Assembly (NCBI RefSeq): GCF_024347375.1
Contig: NZ_AP025470.1
Coordinates: 1,798,001 to 1,862,000, forward strand
Direction of reading: 5' to 3'
DNA from: Vibrio coralliirubri
Lineage (GTDB): Bacteria > Pseudomonadota > Gammaproteobacteria > Enterobacterales > Vibrionaceae
DNA: 64,000 bases
Shown piece after piece: positions 57,370-64,000 of the stretch. Within the stretch, counting starts at the first letter, position 1. The number at the start of each line of letters is the position of its first letter. Below the pieces are notes generated by a model. The model saw only the letters and a program-made list of their open reading frames with translations. It had not been told where the DNA came from and searched no databases. A program made the position numbers and the translations under genes.

Positions 57370-57885
57370 TTAAGAGTTAAGACGAGAAAGCTTATATTCA
57401 TAGAAAACCACGGGACTTTCATCAGAGGCTTGCTCAACAAAACTTAGCTTCTTAAGTAAGTGTGCAGAGGCGATGTTTGAACGATCGACACCGCCAATCA
57501 GTGTTGACCATGACTCCGTTTTAGCGACTTCCGTGATGAAACCCTTCAATAACTCACTCGCTAAACCTTTGCCCCAGAACTCTTCTGCAAGCAAGTAGCC
57601 AATATGAGCATCACTTTCCTCTTCCACATAAGCGAACAGAAAACCAATCAGTTGATTATCGTTGGATTTCACTTGAAGTAAGCGGCTCTCCGACAACATT
57701 CGGTCGAGCCAAATTTCAGCCAGTTCACCTGACACAATACCGTGAAAGTATGGTGGAAGGTTTTCAACTACTGACGGGGTTAGAATACCAGGTACTCGCT
57801 CAAGCAGAGCCGAAAGTTCAGGAACAGTAAGTTCACCTGCAACTTCTTCTACTTTTAGTCTTTGAGTTTCAAACGAGATCGCCAT
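57370..57885 (-). CDS. GNAT acetyltransferase, RimJ/RimL type
   Basis: 171 aa. FETQRLKVEEV opening, HIGYLLAEEFWGKGLASELLKGF acetyl-CoA region (written here as two overlapping parts in the protein near 95-117), and VDRSNIASAHLLKKLSF. This is the RimJ/RimL-like group acting on N-termini or small amines. The 188-base gap before the next start holds repeated AAGAATTAAGAGTTAAG-like purine runs but no clear attC. Confidence 0.85.
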   Translation of the reverse strand: MAISFETQRLKVEEVAGELTVPELSALLERVPGILTPSVVENLPPYFHGIVSGELAEIWLDRMLSESRLLQVKSNDNQLIGFLFAYVEEESDAHIGYLLAEEFWGKGLASELLKGFITEVAKTESWSTLIGGVDRSNIASAHLLKKLSFVEQASDESPVVFYEYKLSRLNS

Positions 57886-57963
57886 GTGTCCTGCCTAGTT
57901 CGATAAAAATGTGGATTATACACCTGAGTTCTCGTATTGGCTTCGTTTCCAAACCAAAGCAAA

Positions 57964-58245
57964 CTAAAGAACAGCCACGCCTTCAACTTCAATCACAGAG
58001 TTCACATTAGCGCGCTCGATTATCTTGAGTAACGTCGTTTGGATTAGCTCATTATCTCGGATTTCGGTTTCACAAGAAAAACGCTCTTCTTGAACACCAT
58101 CGCCCTCACCCAACATAAATTGAACTGCGACTTCCGTTGCGAGATCTTTGGTCGTCCCATAATACGCTAACGTGATTTTTGGGTATCCGTGGTCGCCCTT
58201 TTTAACCTGCTTTGCGATACGTTTCTTGGCTTTATCTAAATTCAT
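57964..58245 (-). CDS. Conserved-looking hypothetical protein, 93 aa
   Basis: Basic N-terminus (MNLDKAKKRIAKQVKKGDHG) and an acidic C-terminal half (EIRDNELIQTTLLKIIERAN). No motif I recognise. AAGGAAG lies before the ATG. It has a good coding look and its own structured upstream region (58246-58438). Confidence 0.6.
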   Translation of the reverse strand: MNLDKAKKRIAKQVKKGDHGYPKITLAYYGTTKDLATEVAVQFMLGEGDGVQEERFSCETEIRDNELIQTTLLKIIERANVNSVIEVEGVAVL

Positions 58246-58438
58246 GCAACTTCCTTTTAAGTCTGAAATACAAGGTGACTAGAACACCTTTTAAACGGTA
58301 AGCAATACAATCAGCGTTGGTTATCGAGTTTCCCTAGCCTCTTGATACTAATCAAGATGGTACAGTCTTAGCACTTTAAAGAGTGATAGCTAGAACACAG
58401 AAAACCTGTTTAAGAAATATAATGACAGCGCGTAAGAA
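58246..58438 (-). other. Structured intergenic leader upstream of the 93 aa gene
   Basis: On the minus strand a promoter-like stretch (TTTAAAG, then TGTACCAT) precedes a perfect hairpin CTTGAT-TAGT-ATCAAG (58351-58366 region) and a GC-richer tail. A lone 5' leader RNA or small RNA is possible. Confidence 0.35.
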
Positions 58439-58843
58439 TTACGCGCCAAGAAGCGGCAGGTGTTTTCGTTGTTGATAAGTTAAGGCTAACTCTAAACACT
58501 GCTTGATTGGTGCCTTGGGAAGTGGTTCAGTTAGGTTCAAGACGATTGCCCGATTACCTTGAAATGCCAGTGTGCCATCGTGCAATTCTCTGAATGTGTC
58601 GATTAGCTTTGTTTGACAGTTAAAGAACAAGTAATAGTTGTTTGGTGATTTCAATTTCCAGTCGATTCGAATTGGGCTGCCCGTCTTAACGCTGTAACTT
58701 GGTTCGCCCCATCTCAGAGACTCTTCGACTTCACCTAATTCCAAATCAGATGAAAGCTCAAATATTAACGAACGCAACTCTTCAAGTCGGCTTCGAACAT
58801 CATCGGGATACTCGTCGAAATGTGTTTTGATTGCTCTGTCCAT
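58439..58843 (-). CDS. DUF1801-type protein
   Basis: 134 aa. Start MDRAIKTHFDEYPDDVRSRL and the motif EESLRWGEPSYSVKTGSPIRI match the DUF1801 / YdhG-like fold, in which W-G-x-P is central. Function unknown. Small single-domain cytoplasmic protein, typical of cassette arrays. GGAGG lies before the ATG. Confidence 0.75.
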   Translation of the reverse strand: MDRAIKTHFDEYPDDVRSRLEELRSLIFELSSDLELGEVEESLRWGEPSYSVKTGSPIRIDWKLKSPNNYYLFFNCQTKLIDTFRELHDGTLAFQGNRAIVLNLTEPLPKAPIKQCLELALTYQQRKHLPLLGA

Positions 58844-58865
58844 TCAACCTCCGATTCATTTGTTG

Positions 58866-58947
58866 TGATATTAAAGTGCAGCTCACTTAAAGCATAGAAC
58901 CTTAAACAATAGCCCAACTTAAAACAAAAAGTGCCAAGCCTAATAAA
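58866..58947 (-). repeat. Decayed attC-like site
   Basis: Just after the stop of the gene at 58948 the minus strand has GGCTTGGCAC, later TATTGTTTAAGGTT and AAGTGAGCTGCACTTTAA. These line up in order with parts of the full attC at 63715-63840. Outer core sites are lost. Confidence 0.5.
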
Positions 58948-59379
58948 TCACTTTTCGGTTATCTGTTCGTTAGCGGTTTTCAAGGCCAGCTTTAAACTGT
59001 CTGTATCCTTACAACCAATGTAAACATGCTTTCGATTGCTTAGGCTTAACTTCAACGCGGAACCTATCGATGCATTATACAACCATCCATCGCTCAGCAT
59101 TCGGATACCAATACCTTGATACCACTTGCTTTGATAGAACGATGTCTCGGTAATGTCTGACACTTCTACATTCTTACGCCAAACACCAAAGCCGAAATAC
59201 CAGCTTAGTACATTGTCTTTGACCTCAATGGTCATGGAGAAAAAGAGCAAAGCAATTAAACCATTGATGGCGTGAGCGATTAATGTCCCGGGGTTATTAT
59301 CCGAGGTAACGACAATGAAAGCACTTATCGCAAAAAGGATGAGCAGCAATCCCTTGTTGAATTCCTTACTATAAAACAC
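58948..59379 (-). CDS. Two-helix membrane protein, hypothetical
   Basis: 143 aa from a GTG preceded by AGGAG 8 bases upstream; a GTG 11 codons earlier is also open. Two hydrophobic helices near the N-terminus, then a soluble C-terminal half (about 60-143) that looks like a small PH-type beta domain (SWYFGFGVWRKNVEVSDI, LSLSNRKHVYIGCKD). It follows the membrane gene at 59427 closely with no attC between, so the two may form one two-gene cassette. Confidence 0.65.
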   Translation of the reverse strand: MFYSKEFNKGLLLILFAISAFIVVTSDNNPGTLIAHAINGLIALLFFSMTIEVKDNVLSWYFGFGVWRKNVEVSDITETSFYQSKWYQGIGIRMLSDGWLYNASIGSALKLSLSNRKHVYIGCKDTDSLKLALKTANEQITEK

Positions 59380-59426
59380 GGCGACAACTCCTATAGACAA
59401 CGAACAACCCACTAACTAGCCAACAG

Positions 59427-59849
59427 TTATCTTACTGCAGCCTTTCTAAATAATCGTAGCAAGTAATGCAGGCATACTCCCACAACCAAACCAAGTAGCA
59501 TCGCCTTGATACTACCAACCCAAAGTATCAAACCAGAATAACCTTGTCCCGGGCCTAAGCCTTGTTTATTAATCACATCGACGAACATAAATCCGTTCCA
59601 CAGCACATGTAGTGAGGCTGTAAATCCATGCACACAAATTGCGACGGTTCCAAGTAACTTGTACTCGCTAATGACTGGTGCGCCACAAAAAATGACAACA
59701 AGCGCAAAGGTCAAAATCAGAGGGCCCGACAGTACTAAAGTGAGTGTGATTACTTCAACGTGGCTCTCTATGCCATAACTGTATGTACAAAATACCATTG
59801 TCATTGAAAACAAAAGCGAAATGAGTGCGAACCATAGCGTTCTATTCAT
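59427..59849 (-). CDS. Small four-helix membrane protein, hypothetical
   Basis: 140 aa, four hydrophobic helices (about 5-23, 33-57, 64-90, 104-130) and a basic tail (LFRKAAVR). Not recognised. Its stop lies 47 bases before the start of the next membrane protein, suggesting co-transcription. Confidence 0.6.
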   Translation of the reverse strand: MNRTLWFALISLLFSMTMVFCTYSYGIESHVEVITLTLVLSGPLILTFALVVIFCGAPVISEYKLLGTVAICVHGFTASLHVLWNGFMFVDVINKQGLGPGQGYSGLILWVGSIKAMLLGLVVGVCLHYLLRLFRKAAVR

Positions 59850-60055
59850 TGGGGTTCCCTGCCTTATAGTGGGTTTAGGACAAATTTGATAATCGACAGG
59901 AAGAACTAATTACCAAAAATACGGCATGAGAAATGCCCTTGTTAAACGACTATTCGATGGACGACTCAGACTTACACAAACCCAATGTAACGTGAGACTT
60001 AGAACACAAGCTAGATAACAAAAAGGCCACTCACCTTCGCACCTGACTACATACC

Positions 60056-60538
60056 TTATTGAGCGCCCTGTTGAACCCAAATAACATTTTCATTTGAAGT
60101 GGGAATCTCAAACCAAGACCAAAACAGATCTAACATTTCAGGTGTCATTTCATAAGACTTACATTTGAGATCCGAGTTACGGTTAAATGCCCTCTCCTTA
60201 CAAGTCTCAAACGGGACATCAAGGTAGTGAACTTCGCTGTCCACGCCTAGGTTTGATGCCCAACTTATAAAAGAATCTCGGTCAGACTTACGCCAAAAAC
60301 CAAAGTCAAAAATTACCGGAACTCCCAAGGAAAACAGCTGCATTGCAGACTCTTTGAATAAACCTTGTAACGTAGCCAGCCGGCGATTAAAAACTTCGCG
60401 CTCCATATGCTCGCCATACAAAGGAATCATCCACTCATCGATCGAGAAACGAAAGGCGCCATGCTTTTCTGCAAGCGCTTTCGAGTAAGTTGTTTTACCC
60501 GATCCAATAAAGCCAGATACGAAATAGATTTTAGTCAT
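60056..60538 (-). CDS. P-loop kinase-like protein (AAA_33 type)
   Basis: 160 aa. Walker A GFIGSGKTT at the N-terminus, SIDEWMIPLYG as the substrate-side acidic motif, VIFDFGFWRKSDR as Walker B region, and a lid with RAFNRNSD. This is the small nucleoside/antibiotic kinase-like group, including zeta-toxin and chloramphenicol-phosphotransferase relatives. Its start overlaps the stop of the small membrane protein gene by 4 bases (ATGA), so the two are translated together. Target unknown. Confidence 0.82.
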   Translation of the reverse strand: MTKIYFVSGFIGSGKTTYSKALAEKHGAFRFSIDEWMIPLYGEHMEREVFNRRLATLQGLFKESAMQLFSLGVPVIFDFGFWRKSDRDSFISWASNLGVDSEVHYLDVPFETCKERAFNRNSDLKCKSYEMTPEMLDLFWSWFEIPTSNENVIWVQQGAQ

Positions 60539-60747
60539 GATGCCCCATTAGTCTGCTTGTTACGCATGATTCTTTCTTTTAGAAGTGTACCAATACTGCT
60601 CACTACAAACGTAAAAGCAAACGCCACCATTGGCCGATAGAAATCAAACGTACCATCCGTCATAAAAAAGTACTGATGAATGGCGACACCAAAGCCAACC
60701 CCTAATGCCAGCTTCAAATTCTTGAAAATTCCTTGATTCATATTCAT
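60535..60747 (-). CDS. Small membrane protein upstream of the P-loop kinase
   Basis: 70 aa with two hydrophobic segments (about 11-30 and 38-54) and a basic, polar end (KERIMRNKQTNGAS). Not recognised. It overlaps the kinase start by 4 bases, and the pair is preceded by a decayed attC, so they look like a two-gene cassette. Confidence 0.65.
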   Translation of the reverse strand: MNMNQGIFKNLKLALGVGFGVAIHQYFFMTDGTFDFYRPMVAFAFTFVVSSIGTLLKERIMRNKQTNGAS

Positions 60748-60760
60748 TCCCTCGTAGAAA

Positions 60761-60878
60761 GCAACACTATGTATGGGTGTGAGTGACGTTATGACCAGAT
60801 CTTAAATCATTGTGAAATATACGCTTAAACTGAATACGCCAAGCATTGGATCTACTAGAACGCTTTGCATATTGTAAC
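60761..60878 (-). repeat. attC-like site, degenerate
   Basis: After the stop of the gene at 60879 the minus strand has CTTGGCGTATTCAGTTTAA, then CACAATGATTTAAGATC and CACTCACACC. These follow the order of CTTGGCGC, CACAATGGTTTAGGTC and GTTCACACC in the better site at 63715-63840. Confidence 0.65.
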
Positions 60879-61286
60879 TTAAGGGGCTTTCGTTTCGATG
60901 TTTAACTGTCCTGCCAAACCGGCTTCACGATGAATGCTTAAAGCCTTGAACTCTTCCGACGATGTCATTTCAATAAGAGCTTGTCTTGATGGATACCTGA
61001 CTATTACAAACGAATCCCAAAGGTCTTCAACCTGACCTAGAATTAGACCCGTAATTTCCGAATAGAACACCACTTTTGCACCGTATTTCTCAAGAATTTC
61101 CGCCATTGGATGACCATACAAATCGTATGCTTCCCTGCCCGTTAAAGTTGTCTCTCGACCATCTGCATATTCCGCTTTTTCTCGAAACTTAAACAAGTTT
61201 AACAAATGTATTTCACCAGAATCAGGCGAAGATTTTAATCTTTCCATCTGGCTATTTGATGGATAAAGTTGATTAAGAACTTCCAT
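60879..61286 (-). CDS. DUF1330-type protein
   Basis: 135 aa from MEVLNQLYPS, chosen because AGGAGGAG is directly upstream. Dimeric alpha-beta barrel type: HLLNLFKFREKAEY, the central YGAKVVFYSEITG and FVIVRYPSRQALIEMTSSEEF are DUF1330-like. Enzyme role unknown. Single-gene cassette look. Confidence 0.75.
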   Translation of the reverse strand: MEVLNQLYPSNSQMERLKSSPDSGEIHLLNLFKFREKAEYADGRETTLTGREAYDLYGHPMAEILEKYGAKVVFYSEITGLILGQVEDLWDSFVIVRYPSRQALIEMTSSEEFKALSIHREAGLAGQLNIETKAP

Positions 61287-61329
61287 TTCTCCTCCTTGAA
61301 CAGAAAAATTCAAACACAGTATAATTCGA

Positions 61330-61364
61330 TGCATACTGAATGATTCTTAAGCAATTTATTAGCT
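61330..61364 (-). repeat. Truncated attC (5' part only)
   Basis: On the minus strand GCTAATAAATTGCTTAAG follows the stop of the gene at 61372. This is the usual first arm of vibrio attC sites, but the second arm is missing before the next gene. Confidence 0.45.
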
Positions 61365-61371
61365 CTTGCAC

Positions 61372-61737
61372 TCATTTTAAGGTAATGCTGAACCTCTCAT
61401 TGTTTACACCACCAATAAATATAAGAGTTTCGAGTTGATCGTTATGCACCAAAATCGTTGTATTTATCTCACGACTTGATTTATTTGACTTATTTTCTAA
61501 GAGTACTAGCACATCTACTATGTAATCTGTGTCTTCCTTAGTAACTGAGCCAGAAAATTCTACATTTTCATCGTCATTACTTCTCGTAATATCAAACTTT
61601 CTATCTTTCCGAATTTCCGCCGAGACAGACGAATCACCATAGGTCAAAGTCATTGATGTTGGATCTACACTTTGGCGACCTAAAGCACTAAATGCGACTA
61701 AAAGCATTGGGAGTATAAATTTTGATGAATATTTCAT
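61372..61737 (-). CDS. Hypothetical exported protein
   Basis: 121 aa with a signal peptide (about 1-20, MKYSSKFILPMLLVAFSALG) and a beta-rich mature part. No lipobox and no cysteines. Not recognised. AAGTTAG only weakly supports the start. Confidence 0.6.
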   Translation of the reverse strand: MKYSSKFILPMLLVAFSALGRQSVDPTSMTLTYGDSSVSAEIRKDRKFDITRSNDDENVEFSGSVTKEDTDYIVDVLVLLENKSNKSSREINTTILVHNDQLETLIFIGGVNNERFSITLK

Positions 61738-61768
61738 TTTCTAACTTCTATTTATTTACACAAAGAGA

Positions 61769-62132
<364 letters not shown>

Positions 62133-62139
62133 AGACAGC

Positions 62140-62595
62140 CTACAACGCTAGTTTGAACCCTTCATGCGTTGCTTTGAATCCAAGTTTCTCATAGAACCTG
62201 ATGGCATCAGGCCGCTGTTTGTCACTTGTTAACTGAACCATTGTACAGCCTTTGTTTTTTGCCAGTTCGATAGCGTGTCCAAACATTTGCTCACCGAAAC
62301 CTTGTCCACGATAGTCACTATGGATTCGAACACCTTCGATAAGACAACGCCAACTACCAATATGTGTAAGATACGGAATAAAGGTTAGTTGAAGCATCCC
62401 GACTAGAGCTCCCTCCAGTTCAACAACCAATAATTCGTTGTTTGGGTCGCGTGCAATCGCTTCGAACGCTTCAATGTAGCCACGATTCAACGGAATAGAC
62501 GCATCTTCTCTTTTACTACCAAGTGGGTCATTTGAAAGCAAAGCAACAAGACTTTCCAAATCTTCAAATTCAGCTGAACGATACTTTAATTCCAT
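62140..62595 (-). CDS. GNAT-family N-acetyltransferase
   Basis: 151 aa. Acetyl-CoA loop HSDYRGQGFGEQMFGHAIEL (R-G-Q-G-F-G), then CTMVQLTSDKQRPDAIRFYE and the C-terminal KLGFKATHEGFK strand, all standard for GNATs. Opening MELKYRSAEFEDLESLVALL. Substrate unknown; such genes are common in vibrio integrons. Confidence 0.9.
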   Translation of the reverse strand: MELKYRSAEFEDLESLVALLSNDPLGSKREDASIPLNRGYIEAFEAIARDPNNELLVVELEGALVGMLQLTFIPYLTHIGSWRCLIEGVRIHSDYRGQGFGEQMFGHAIELAKNKGCTMVQLTSDKQRPDAIRFYEKLGFKATHEGFKLAL

Positions 62596-62620
62596 CTATA
62601 AATCCTTTTTACTTCTGACT

Positions 62621-62745
62621 GCTAAAGCCGCATTTAAGCACGAGCAATGCGACGACAAAGCTAAACCATACCACCGTAAATACCGAACTCAACCATGCTA
62701 TGGAAAATGACATGCGTGGGAATCACCTTAAACGCTTGTTTTATG
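62621..62745 (-). repeat. VCR-like attC site, degenerate
   Basis: Follows the stop of the gene at 62749. Arms CATAAAACAAGCGTTTAAGG and (other end) TTAAATGCGGCTTTAGC are partly complementary (GCGTTTAAG with GCATTTAAG inverse), with a VCR-like middle (CACGCATGTCATTTTCCATAG). Length about 125 bases. Confidence 0.65.
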
Positions 62746-62748
62746 AAA

Positions 62749-63687
62749 TTAGTATGCGAATTGCACTTTATTGCTAACAACCATTTTGGTGTTATCTCTA
62801 AGTGGGTTGTTTTGCTCTACAACAATGAAAGCATTCTTGTTTTCGTAGTCAATTTTTTCAATCTCAAAACTATCTGAATCTACAACTCTTCCAGTGTGTC
62901 CATCAAAAACACTGATGAACTGCCCTTCTTGCAACGGTTTGTCTAAAGTGAACTTCACAAGTAACTTGTCACGAAACGAAAATGAGTCCTTTAATTTGAC
63001 AACATTAACTTGTCCTGGTTCTGAATTGTGATAGTCAACTCCCAGATTATACGTCTGGTCGGCAACGCTAAAGTTAATGATGATAGGGGTTGTAATTCCT
63101 TGTTCCTTATTTTCATCCAACATGAGAGCGTCAGATACTGTCGATTGTTTTGGTGACGTGTTTGAATGCTTAATATGCGTTGCATCGGGTTTTGGAGCGG
63201 ATAGCGAATCTGGCTCTGATTCAACAGTTAAAGCCTGCAATTGAACCCTCAATTTGTCTATCTCGGCATCCTTTGAAGACAGTTGAGCATAATAACTATC
63301 CTCAAGCTCTGTTAGCTTTCCTCTTAGACGGCGCGATTCTTCGAGTGAAAGTGGAGTTTCATCCTCGACACTGATGCGTATAGACTTTAGTGCTCTTTGC
63401 TGTCGCTGAGAGTAACCATAAACGTACTTAGCAGGTATAGGGTAAAGAAAAAGATACGCTAAGGATGTGATAGTGGGACCAATGAACAATACCCAACTAG
63501 CCGATAGGAAACTACTCAAATGAGAGCGCATAAAGCTCAACTTGTTCATTACTGGGATATTAGAAAGAACGACTAAAATGATCTCCCAGTTCCACAGACA
63601 CCATGAAATAAGAAAAGCACCGAACAAAGGACTAGCTGTTCTTTCATAGAGAGTTACTTTCGTTGAATTAATTAGATCTTGAATCAT
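62749..63687 (-). CDS. Membrane-anchored coiled-coil protein, hypothetical
   Basis: 312 aa. Two hydrophobic helices (about 21-44 and 60-82), then a heptad-like coiled coil (about 115-150, LTELEDSYYAQLSSKDAEID), a Ser/Pro-rich linker and a C-terminal beta-type domain (about 200-312). No known family recognised. It is flanked on both sides by attC-like sites, so it is a full cassette. Architecture is that of a membrane sensor or scaffold. Confidence 0.7.
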   Translation of the reverse strand: MIQDLINSTKVTLYERTASPLFGAFLISWCLWNWEIILVVLSNIPVMNKLSFMRSHLSSFLSASWVLFIGPTITSLAYLFLYPIPAKYVYGYSQRQQRALKSIRISVEDETPLSLEESRRLRGKLTELEDSYYAQLSSKDAEIDKLRVQLQALTVESEPDSLSAPKPDATHIKHSNTSPKQSTVSDALMLDENKEQGITTPIIINFSVADQTYNLGVDYHNSEPGQVNVVKLKDSFSFRDKLLVKFTLDKPLQEGQFISVFDGHTGRVVDSDSFEIEKIDYENKNAFIVVEQNNPLRDNTKMVVSNKVQFAY

Positions 63688-63714
63688 GCTTTACTATCTC
63701 ATTGTGTATCTTTC

Positions 63715-63840
63715 ATATAACGCCAAATTAAGGTGTGAACAACGCTAACACCTGACCTAAACCATTGTGCCATAATCACTAAACTTACTTGAAGTGAGAG
63801 CGCCAAGCGTTATGAATCACTATTAAATTTATTGTTATAT
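63715..63840 (-). repeat. attC recombination site, VCR-like, 126 bp
   Basis: Ends ATATAAC (63715-63721) and GTTATAT (63834-63840) are exact inverse cores. Inside are ACGCCAAATTAAGG-type and GAGAGCGCCAAGCGTTATG arms. Length and order match vibrio super-integron attC sites. Confidence 0.82.
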
Positions 63841-63850
63841 GCGTACTCAT

Positions 63851-64000
63851 TTAGACCACTGAAATTACAACGCGCTCGTTGTCCGCTGTATCTTCCACTT
63901 CCAGTAAAGTTCCTTCCGTCTTAGCACCCTTTAACGCATTTACTAAGGCTTCTAGTTGTTCACCATTTTCGTCGAATTTAGACGATATGTTGTGAGGTAT
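63851..64000 (-). CDS. Hypothetical protein, C-terminal 49 aa (5' end beyond window)
   Basis: Minus-strand frame ending at 63851 and open to the window edge: DENGEQLEALVNALKGAKTE, then LLEVEDTADNERVVISVV and stop. Acidic, no known motif. It is followed 11 bases later by the attC site, as expected for an integron cassette gene. Confidence 0.6.
   Translation of the reverse strand: MPHNISSKFDENGEQLEALVNALKGAKTEGTLLEVEDTADNERVVISVV

Overview
The window reads as chromosomal DNA of a Vibrio, most likely close to the Splendidus clade (inference). Signs are a norM multidrug efflux gene divergent from riboflavin synthase, a syp-type symbiosis/biofilm polysaccharide locus, VCR-like attC sites in a minus-strand cassette array, and many two-component and chemoreceptor genes. 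No rRNA, tRNA or CRISPR was seen.

Layout. 1-5.2 kb: a ybiT-type ABC-F gene (cut by the left edge), then a pair coding for a membrane protein with a degenerate P-loop domain and an MscS channel. 5.3-10.7 kb: a Cache chemoreceptor and a histidine kinase/NtrC-type regulator pair. 10.7-15.9 kb: a tungstate ABC transporter (tupABC) followed by mobA and a mobB-moeA fusion. A good sigma-54 promoter with repeated TTTTGTCC boxes lies between the regulator and tupA, so the kinase/regulator pair probably controls metal-oxyanion uptake and molybdopterin cofactor maturation. 16-27.9 kb: core and lineage genes (DUF2960, nagK, DTW protein, sterol-desaturase family, chemoreceptor, NlpC/P60 lipoprotein, DUF3802, fructosamine-kinase family, CPXCG protein, ribE, norM, periplasmic DNA ligase).

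28.2-48.3 kb: a syp-like exopolysaccharide locus in the order sypA-B-C-D, [proX-W-V], HPt, sypG-H, sypL-M-N-O, sypP-Q-R. Compared with my memory of the Vibrio fischeri locus, sypE, sypF, sypI, sypJ and sypK are absent. A glycine-betaine/proline importer and a free-standing HPt protein sit where sypE/sypF would be. Sigma-54 promoters precede sypA, sypL and sypP, each with upstream TTCTCA-N3-TG boxes, which points to a SypG regulon. 48.5-55.3 kb: a LysR regulator and a three-gene RND efflux system. 55.4-55.7 kb: ynfA.

55.7-64 kb: small, mostly minus-strand genes (GNAT acetyltransferases, DUF proteins, small membrane proteins, a P-loop kinase) with full, decayed or truncated attC-like sites. This looks like a worn integron cassette array. 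One attC appears to be split by the 3' remnant of an IS110-family transposase.

Two copies of a ~265 bp element with 19 bp terminal inverted repeats lie upstream of ribE/norM and of the HPt gene, in the same orientation relative to ribE and HPt. Gene starts were adjusted by ribosome-binding sites, signal peptides and family lengths.
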